Shown: positions 59,439-64,000 of the stretch, piece by piece
Layout of the letters: each line of letters opens with the position of its first letter
Position numbering within the stretch: position 1 is the first letter of the stretch
DNA from: an uncultured Bacilli bacterium
GTDB lineage: Bacteria; Bacillota_I; Bacilli_A; RF39; UBA660
DNA length: 64,000 bases
Assembly (NCBI GenBank): GCA_934149515.1
Contig: CAKPFD010000002.1
Span: 1-64,000 of the forward strand
Reading direction: 5' to 3'
Made by a program: the position numbers and the translations under genes
The notes under the pieces: model-generated
The model's database searches: none
What the model saw: only the letters and a program-made list of their open reading frames with translations
Told to the model about the DNA's origin: nothing

Positions 59439-61373
59439 ATGAATTATTTAAAAAACAAAGATAAAGTATTGATGATCGTAGCAGTAATTGTTTTATTTAT
59501 TGCAGTCGTTGGTGTCAGTTATGCAGCTTTTTCTTACACAAGAACAGGGGAAAAATTAAATGTAATTACAACTGGTATTATCAGAATGAGTTATGAAGAA
59601 AGTAGTAATGTTATCTCTATTGATAAAGCCTTACCAACAACAGATGCCACTGGAAAGGTAAGATTAAAAGATGGTGAATACTTTGACTTTACATTATCTA
59701 CCACTATTCAGGGATCAACCAATGTCAATTGGGAGATTGCAGCACAAGATGTGACACTTGGTAGTAAGAAAATTGATGGTAAATATATCAAGTTATACTT
59801 AACAGAATTAAATACAGATGGAAGCGAAACGGAAGTAATGGAACCAACTGTTTATACAGTGAATGAAGAAGCAAATGATTATACAGGAAGACCTGCTAAC
59901 ATGATGAGTTTAGCAATGGGATCAACCTCTACAACTTTTAATAAGAAATATCGTTTAAGAATGTACGTAGATGAATCTTATAATCCCCAAGGAGATGGTG
60001 GCGACCTAGTGTTTTCTATTAAAGTAAATGCTTATGGTAAAACAGGAGAAGTAATGCCAATGCCAGAACCAGTTGCAACTAAGTTGCTAAAAGGAGTAGG
60101 AAAAAATGGTGCAATAGATACCACTGATTCAGAACAAACCTTTATCACCGGAACTAATCCAAATAATTATATTTGGTATAGTGGAAAACTATGGAGAGCA
60201 ATATCGATTGATCCAAGTGATAATAGTGTCAAATTAGTAACGCAATGGAATATATCGGCAATACCATACAATGCATCAGGTAATTCAGCTTTTGAAGGAA
60301 GTTATATGCAACAGTGGTTAAATGATACAAGTGTAGATGGCTTTTTAGGAAATTTAAGAGAACCAGAAAAATTTATCAAAACCGATAGCGTTTGGAATGC
60401 AACACAAACAACTGCAAATACAAAACCAGCAAAAACAACCATGGTAACAAGTGCTGTGGGATTATTAAATATGTATGAATATACAATGAGTTATAAAGGT
60501 ACAACATATTCAAATGGTTATTTAAATAATGGACTAACTTGGTGGACATTAACACCATCTAATACGTCTTACGTCCGTGATGTGGTGAACGGCTATGGCG
60601 CTGCGAGCAGCGACGATGTTACGGATTCGCGCGGTGGCCGGCCCACGATTAATCTAAAGTCTAGTGTAGAAATTGTATCAGGTTCTGGAACAGCAAGTGA
60701 TTCATATCGCTTAAAAGGAGATAATGATGCACCAGCATCAGGAACAAAACTAGCGACAAGATATAGTGGAGAATACATTCGATTTGGAACAGGAGAAAAT
60801 AATTTATATCAGATCGTCAGTCATGAAACAGAAGGATTAACAAAAATAACAAGTGCTATACCATTGAAATCAAGTGGTAGTTATAAAAAAATGGCCTTTG
60901 CAAGTTCAGGCTTAAATTATTCGAGCAGCAATACCATAGGAGCCTTCTTGAATGGAGAATACTTAACAAGTGGAAGTTATCTAACAACTGATCAAGTAAA
61001 TATGATAGAGGATAGTACAACCTGGTATTTGGGAACAGTAGGAGCTGGTACAAACTATAAATTAGCAAAATATGCAAGTGCAACCAGCACTAATTTAACA
61101 TCTAACACAACAACCGCCAAAGTTGGATTATTAAGATTAGGAGAATTAAATTCTGGACAATTTGATAGATATGGAAATAATGCAAATTATTGGACATTAA
61201 CACCAATTGGCAAGTATGGCGTCCGTTATGTGAGCACCTATGGCAATGCGTACCACAACGATGTTACGGCTTCGTTCGGTGGGCGCCCCACGATTAATCT
61301 AAAATCTAATGTTGTAATCACAAGTGGTGATGGAACAAAAGAAAATCCATTTGAAGTGAAATTAGCAGGATAA
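59439..61373 (+). CDS. Variable surface protein 3: TasA-like N-terminus and two C-type-lectin-like domains
   Basis: A 644-residue exported protein. Signal-anchor (about 10-30, ending VVGVSYAAF), then a longer beta-rich N-terminal domain (to about 208) that differs from those of proteins 1 and 2 (FTLSTTIQGSTNVNWEIAAQD). Domain A (LLKGVGKNGAIDTTDSEQTF ... WWTLTPSNTS ... RPTINLK) and domain B (TRYSGEYIRFGTGENNLY ... YWTLTPIGKY ... RPTINLKSNVVI) are nearly the same as in the other two. Hypervariable segments are 60558-60653 (one codon longer, an extra GTG) and 61206-61298. So the lectin part has been joined to different N-terminal domains. Start after GGAGTAGAAAGG. Confidence 0.8.
   Translation: MNYLKNKDKVLMIVAVIVLFIAVVGVSYAAFSYTRTGEKLNVITTGIIRMSYEESSNVISIDKALPTTDATGKVRLKDGEYFDFTLSTTIQGSTNVNWEIAAQDVTLGSKKIDGKYIKLYLTELNTDGSETEVMEPTVYTVNEEANDYTGRPANMMSLAMGSTSTTFNKKYRLRMYVDESYNPQGDGGDLVFSIKVNAYGKTGEVMPMPEPVATKLLKGVGKNGAIDTTDSEQTFITGTNPNNYIWYSGKLWRAISIDPSDNSVKLVTQWNISAIPYNASGNSAFEGSYMQQWLNDTSVDGFLGNLREPEKFIKTDSVWNATQTTANTKPAKTTMVTSAVGLLNMYEYTMSYKGTTYSNGYLNNGLTWWTLTPSNTSYVRDVVNGYGAASSDDVTDSRGGRPTINLKSSVEIVSGSGTASDSYRLKGDNDAPASGTKLATRYSGEYIRFGTGENNLYQIVSHETEGLTKITSAIPLKSSGSYKKMAFASSGLNYSSSNTIGAFLNGEYLTSGSYLTTDQVNMIEDSTTWYLGTVGAGTNYKLAKYASATSTNLTSNTTTAKVGLLRLGELNSGQFDRYGNNANYWTLTPIGKYGVRYVSTYGNAYHNDVTASFGGRPTINLKSNVVITSGDGTKENPFEVKLAG
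60558..60653 (+). other. Hypervariable segment 3A (DGR-type variable repeat candidate)
   Basis: Thirty-two codons between WTLTP and INLK, with one extra GTG codon compared with the others. Codons AAC-GGC-TAT-GGC-GCT and AGC-AGC-GAC keep the third bases of the family. GC-rich 3' edge (CGCGGTGGCCGGCCC). Confidence 0.7.
61206..61298 (+). other. Hypervariable segment 3B (DGR-type variable repeat candidate)
   Basis: Thirty-one codons. It is the most diverged at the 5' edge (ATT-GGC-AAG-TAT-GGC) and shares GAT-GTT-ACG with 3A. Again differences lie in codon positions 1 and 2. Confidence 0.7.
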
Positions 61374-61411
61374 TGTTTTTTCGGGGCAGATGTTCCCGGA
61401 CCGAAAAAACA
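61374..61411. repeat. Perfect 11-base-pair inverted repeat right after variable protein 3
   Basis: TGTTTTTTCGG (61374-61384) with CCGAAAAAACA (61401-61411); the loop contains further GGG/CCC pairing. It follows the stop codon directly but has no T-run after it, so it is not a standard terminator. Confidence 0.75.
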
Positions 61412-61439
61412 TAAAAATTTAAATTTTTAGCTATAATTG

Positions 61440-61590
61440 TAAATGTCAATAGATTATAGTAGGGAATGATCAAATTAAACCTAGCTATTTACGAATAGCT
61501 AAAGGGAACAGATCATTTCCTTGTACTTAGTACAAAATATTAGAAAGTAGATTTCCTTTTTAACGTCAATATGCCTTTGACGTTTTTTTT
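61440..61590 (+). ncRNA. Candidate structured RNA ending in a terminator
   Basis: In the 364-base gap 61374-61737, a chain of stems is seen: GGGAATGATC (61462-61471) with GATCATTTCC (61511-61520) enclosing TAGCTATT (61482-61489) with AATAGCTA (61494-61501) capped by TACG; then TTGTAC/GTACAA (61521-61535); then the terminator AACGTCAA (61562-61569) with TTGACGTT (61577-61584) and eight T. TATAAT at 61432-61437 could be its -10. It matches no RNA class I know. It could be an independent small RNA or a leader. Confidence 0.4.
61562..61590 (+). terminator. Rho-independent terminator of the candidate RNA
   Basis: Eight-pair perfect stem, loop TATGCCT, eight T (61583-61590). No coding gene ends nearby, which supports a separate transcript. 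Confidence 0.85.
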
Positions 61591-61700
61591 GTGAGGAAAT
61601 AGATGCATCATTTACTAAGACTTTCATAGCAAAGTAATAACCAATTTTGTAAAATTTGACGATTTTTGTCACATAAGCACTATGCTTCCTACCTTTTTCT

Positions 61701-61709
61701 TGTTATAAT
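61701..61709 (+). promoter_or_regulatory. Extended -10 promoter of the dockerin-hydrolase gene
   Basis: TGTTATAAT; no good -35. Located 29 bases before the start codon. Confidence 0.6.
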
Positions 61710-61737
61710 AATAAGAGAAATACTAGGAGGGGTGAAC

Positions 61738-63552
61738 ATGAAAAAGAAATGGATAATTTGTAGCATTTTCTTATTCTTATTATGTGTGATACCGCAAACT
61801 GTTTACGCTGAAAAATATTTGGTTTTAAATACGAATAAATACTTTCGTACAAAACCAGGTGGTACATTACTAGATAAAGTAGTAGAAGATGGTGTACTCC
61901 TAAATGGCGCAAAATTAATCGTTTTAGATACCAATGGTGGTAGTGGTTATGGTTGTAAAAACAATTGGTATAAAGTAAAATACCAAGATACCGAAGGATA
62001 TATTTGTTCCTCTGGTCAAGTAGTTCAAGAAACAGTAGATGTTGATTTAAACGGTGATTTTGAACAACAAATGTTAAATAAAGGCTTTCCATCAAGTTAC
62101 TTACCATACTTGAAATCACTTCATGAAAAACATCCTAATTGGGTATTTACACCACAAATTACTAACATAGATTTTGAAGAAGCAATTACAAATGAAAATT
62201 ATGGTGATATTTCTGTAGTTGATGGAACGGATGAAAGTTTACGTGCAGTTGATCAAAACGGAAATTACATCATGAGCAATGAAGCTGGTTGGTATGTTGC
62301 TAGTCGTTCTACCGTACAATATTATATGGATCCTAGAAACTTCTTATCAGATGCTTACATTTTTATGTTTGAAAACTTATCTTATAACAGTACCATTCAA
62401 ACTAAAAAAGCAATTGAAGGTGTAACGAAGGGCTCATTTCTTCAAACGGATGAATACACAAACCTTTTACAAAAAGCCGCTAGCAATTATCAAATTAGTC
62501 CAGTTTATTTAGCAAGTCGTATTCGCCAAGAAAAAGGTACCAATGGTGGAACTGGTACCAATGGTGCTCCTTTTACTTATGCAGTCGATACTGCCTGTCT
62601 TGCAAGAAATGGTTATCAAGATAGTTCTAGTTGGGATGCAAAAAACAATTGTGGTACCAATGAAACCTATTCTGGTATTTACAACTTCTATAACATAGGT
62701 GCTTATAGTAGTTACCAATCTGCTGTCATTCGTGGATTAATTTGGGCAAAAGGTGGTTTTGATTCTTCTGTTACTACTTATTTAAGACCATGGGACAGTA
62801 AAGAAAAAGGAATTTTAGGCGGTGCTTATTATATTGCTGATAAATTTATCAATAAAGGACAATCAACATTATACTTACAAAAATTTAACGTCATGCCACC
62901 AGTAGCAAACCAACGTTATACGCATCAATATATGACAAACGTAAGAGCACATGCACAAGAAGCTTATAAAATTTATACAAGTTATGCAGCAAACGATCAA
63001 TTGAATAACGATTATGAATTTGCAATACCAGTTTATCAAAATATGCAAAAAGAACCAGATGAAATTAAACCAGATGAACCAAAAAAAGATGATGATAACA
63101 AAGAAGAAGTTCAAGTATTACCAATTGAAAACATTTTAACAGCTTCTGGTTATCGTCTAAACAATCAATATATGAGTGCTGTTGCATTCAATACAAGTCA
63201 AGATAGTATTCAAAATAAAATTCAAGGTGTCTATGCCAATACCAAAATACTAGCAATAAAAGATAAATACTTTCATGCCAAAGCAGGTAATGTTGGAACC
63301 GGTGATAAATTAACTATCACCAACGGTAAAGACACAAAAGACTATACCATCATTATTTATGGTGATAATAATGGCGATGGTAAAGTAACCGTTGTTGATT
63401 TATTAAGAGTTCAAAAATATTTATTAAATGCTAGCAATCTAACACAAGAAGAGTTAATCGCCAGTGATACCAATAAAGATGGTAAAGTAAATGTGGTTGA
63501 TTTACTTCGTGTCCAAAAACAATTGCTTGGTAATATAAGCATAGAACAGTAG
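61738..63552 (+). CDS. Secreted glucosaminidase-type peptidoglycan hydrolase with SH3b and dockerin domains
   Basis: A 604-residue secreted protein. Signal peptide (cleaved near VYA/EKY, residue 24), SH3b-like domain (about 25-100, NKYFRTKPGG ... GYICSSG), a helical linker and a glucosaminidase-like catalytic domain (about 115-420) with SRIRQEKGTNGG as probable active-site region (Glu in RQE) and YNFYNIGAYSS. A Glu/Asp/Lys/Pro linker (about 440-465) and a small beta domain follow, then a C-terminal type I dockerin with two calcium-binding repeats (DNNGDGKVTVVDLLRVQKYL and DTNKDGKVNVVDLLRVQKQL, about 542-600). The adjacent gene encodes a cohesin-like domain, the natural partner. It likely trims cell wall while held in a surface complex. 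Start after GAGGGGTGAAC. Confidence 0.87.
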   Translation: MKKKWIICSIFLFLLCVIPQTVYAEKYLVLNTNKYFRTKPGGTLLDKVVEDGVLLNGAKLIVLDTNGGSGYGCKNNWYKVKYQDTEGYICSSGQVVQETVDVDLNGDFEQQMLNKGFPSSYLPYLKSLHEKHPNWVFTPQITNIDFEEAITNENYGDISVVDGTDESLRAVDQNGNYIMSNEAGWYVASRSTVQYYMDPRNFLSDAYIFMFENLSYNSTIQTKKAIEGVTKGSFLQTDEYTNLLQKAASNYQISPVYLASRIRQEKGTNGGTGTNGAPFTYAVDTACLARNGYQDSSSWDAKNNCGTNETYSGIYNFYNIGAYSSYQSAVIRGLIWAKGGFDSSVTTYLRPWDSKEKGILGGAYYIADKFINKGQSTLYLQKFNVMPPVANQRYTHQYMTNVRAHAQEAYKIYTSYAANDQLNNDYEFAIPVYQNMQKEPDEIKPDEPKKDDDNKEEVQVLPIENILTASGYRLNNQYMSAVAFNTSQDSIQNKIQGVYANTKILAIKDKYFHAKAGNVGTGDKLTITNGKDTKDYTIIIYGDNNGDGKVTVVDLLRVQKYLLNASNLTQEELIASDTNKDGKVNVVDLLRVQKQLLGNISIEQ

Positions 63553-63560
63553 GTGAAAAT

Positions 63561-64000
63561 ATGAAAAAACAAATGATTTTAATCGCTTTTTTCCTTCTTT
63601 TATTACTACCCAAAAATGTCAACGCTGCAAGTATTACAGTAAAACCCTCTACTTCTAGTGCAGTCGTTGGGGGAACCGTTACCGTAAGAGTAACTTTACA
63701 AGAAAACAAAGGTTTAGGTTCTTGGGAATATAGCTTAAATTATGATAGTAGTATTTTACAGTTAACAAGTGGAAATACCCATGTTGTTGATTATGTTCAA
63801 GGTCAAGGAGAAAAAAGTAGAACGTATACCTATACTTTTAAAGTAAAAAAAGCAGGTACTGCAAAAGTTTCCGTTGTTAATACCAATATAGTAGCTTGGG
63901 ATGAAACTTCAACGTATCCAACGGATTCTACGACATTTAAGTGTGTCAGCCAAGAAGAAATAACAGCAAGTTACAGTAAAAATAACAATCTAAAAAGTTT
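63561..64000 (+). CDS. Secreted cohesin-domain protein, 3' end outside the window
   Basis: The first 146 codons are visible. A signal peptide (MKKQMILIAFFLLLLLP, cleavage near VNA/ASI) is followed by a cohesin-like jelly-roll domain (about 25-120): SITVKPSTSSAVVGGTVTVRV, LGSWEYSLNYDSSILQL, SRTYTYTFKVKKAGTAKVSV. It begins nine bases after the dockerin gene, with AGGTGAAA as ribosome binding site, so both are one operon and probably bind each other. The remaining part, including any surface anchor, is cut off at 64000. Confidence 0.8.
   Translation, partial: MKKQMILIAFFLLLLLPKNVNAASITVKPSTSSAVVGGTVTVRVTLQENKGLGSWEYSLNYDSSILQLTSGNTHVVDYVQGQGEKSRTYTYTFKVKKAGTAKVSVVNTNIVAWDETSTYPTDSTTFKCVSQEEITASYSKNNNLKS

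Noticed and set aside
60593..60778. Minus-strand ORF across hypervariable segment 3A
   Set aside because: It is a shadow of the GC-rich variable segment; no ribosome binding site and no equivalent in the other copies.
17299..61373. Ordinary paralogue divergence as explanation of the variable segments
   Set aside because: Differences avoid third codon positions and are confined to one loop, while flanks are nearly identical in DNA; drift would not produce this.
61374..61737. Possible DGR template repeat in the gap after variable protein 3
   Set aside because: No stretch resembles the WTLTP to INLKS segment, and AAC-rich runs are missing.
1..64000. CRISPR arrays, insertion sequences, prophage or integrase genes
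   Set aside because: No array of spaced direct repeats, no transposase or integrase motif, and no terminal inverted repeats were seen.

Overview
The window is a 64 kb piece of a low-GC, AT-rich, endospore-forming Firmicutes (Bacilli-type) chromosome, probably from an anaerobic or microaerophilic host-associated lineage. Support comes from gene order shared with Bacillus (radC-mreC-mreD-spoIVFA-spoIVFB; rlmN-prpC-prkC-rsgA-rpe-priA; yqeG-yqeH; dnaG-sigA-trmK; spoVID-ysxE; spoVA next to sigF; rsmH-ftsL-pbp-ftsA-ftsZ). Other support is the AGGAGGTGAT-type ribosome binding sites, sporulation sigma factors F and K, CotY/CotZ-like coat proteins, and a PerR-rubrerythrin oxidative stress pair. The operons are stripped down: mreB, minCD, spoIIAA/AB, mraZ, mraY and the mur genes are missing from their usual places.

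Layout: 1-4.8 kb, tRNA-Phe, a lipoprotein, and the SpoIIB-like/radC/mre/spoIVF cluster, with tRNA-Ala on the other strand. 4.9-9.6 kb, a glycosyltransferase, then a Phe T-box controlling pheST. 9.6-13.4 kb, a charged repeat protein, rodA and two coat genes. 13.5-17 kb, a degenerate PTS EIIB-like protein, a KinB-like histidine kinase behind a Spo0A-type promoter, yqeK, and a membrane-anchored lectin-fold-like protein. 17.3-19.2 kb, variable protein 1. 19.3-22.8 kb, spoVAC-AD-AE, an unknown secreted protein and sigF. 22.9-30.8 kb, rlmN to priA. 30.9-38.2 kb, sigK, a polysaccharide deacetylase, yqeG/yqeH, dnaG/sigA/trmK. 38.3-40.1 kb, variable protein 2. 40.2-43.5 kb, proS-trpS-popT. 43.6-47.9 kb, lon, spoVID, ysxE. 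48-50.4 kb, perR-rubrerythrin and a second charged repeat protein. 50.6-59.4 kb, the division cluster and ftsK/spoIIIE. 59.4-61.4 kb, variable protein 3. 61.4-61.7 kb, a structured non-coding stretch. 61.7-64 kb, a dockerin-bearing cell wall hydrolase followed by a cohesin-domain protein cut by the window end.

The most interesting system is the set of three dispersed paralogous surface proteins (17299, 38276, 59439). Each has a TasA/camelysin-like N-terminus and two C-type-lectin/FGE-like domains, and each domain ends in a hypervariable segment of about 93 bases. In all six segments the codons differ almost only at positions 1 and 2 while the third base stays fixed, the pattern expected when AAC/AAT codons of a template are copied with adenine-specific mutagenesis by a diversity-generating retroelement (DGR). 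No reverse transcriptase or template repeat is in the window, so these would be remote (trans) DGR targets. A second theme is Spo0A control: two promoters carry an inverted Spo0A box 21 bases upstream of the -10 element, the layout of spoIIE/spoIIG in Bacillus, and sigF has its own Spo0A box. A third is a cohesin-dockerin pair attached to peptidoglycan hydrolysis rather than to cellulose degradation.
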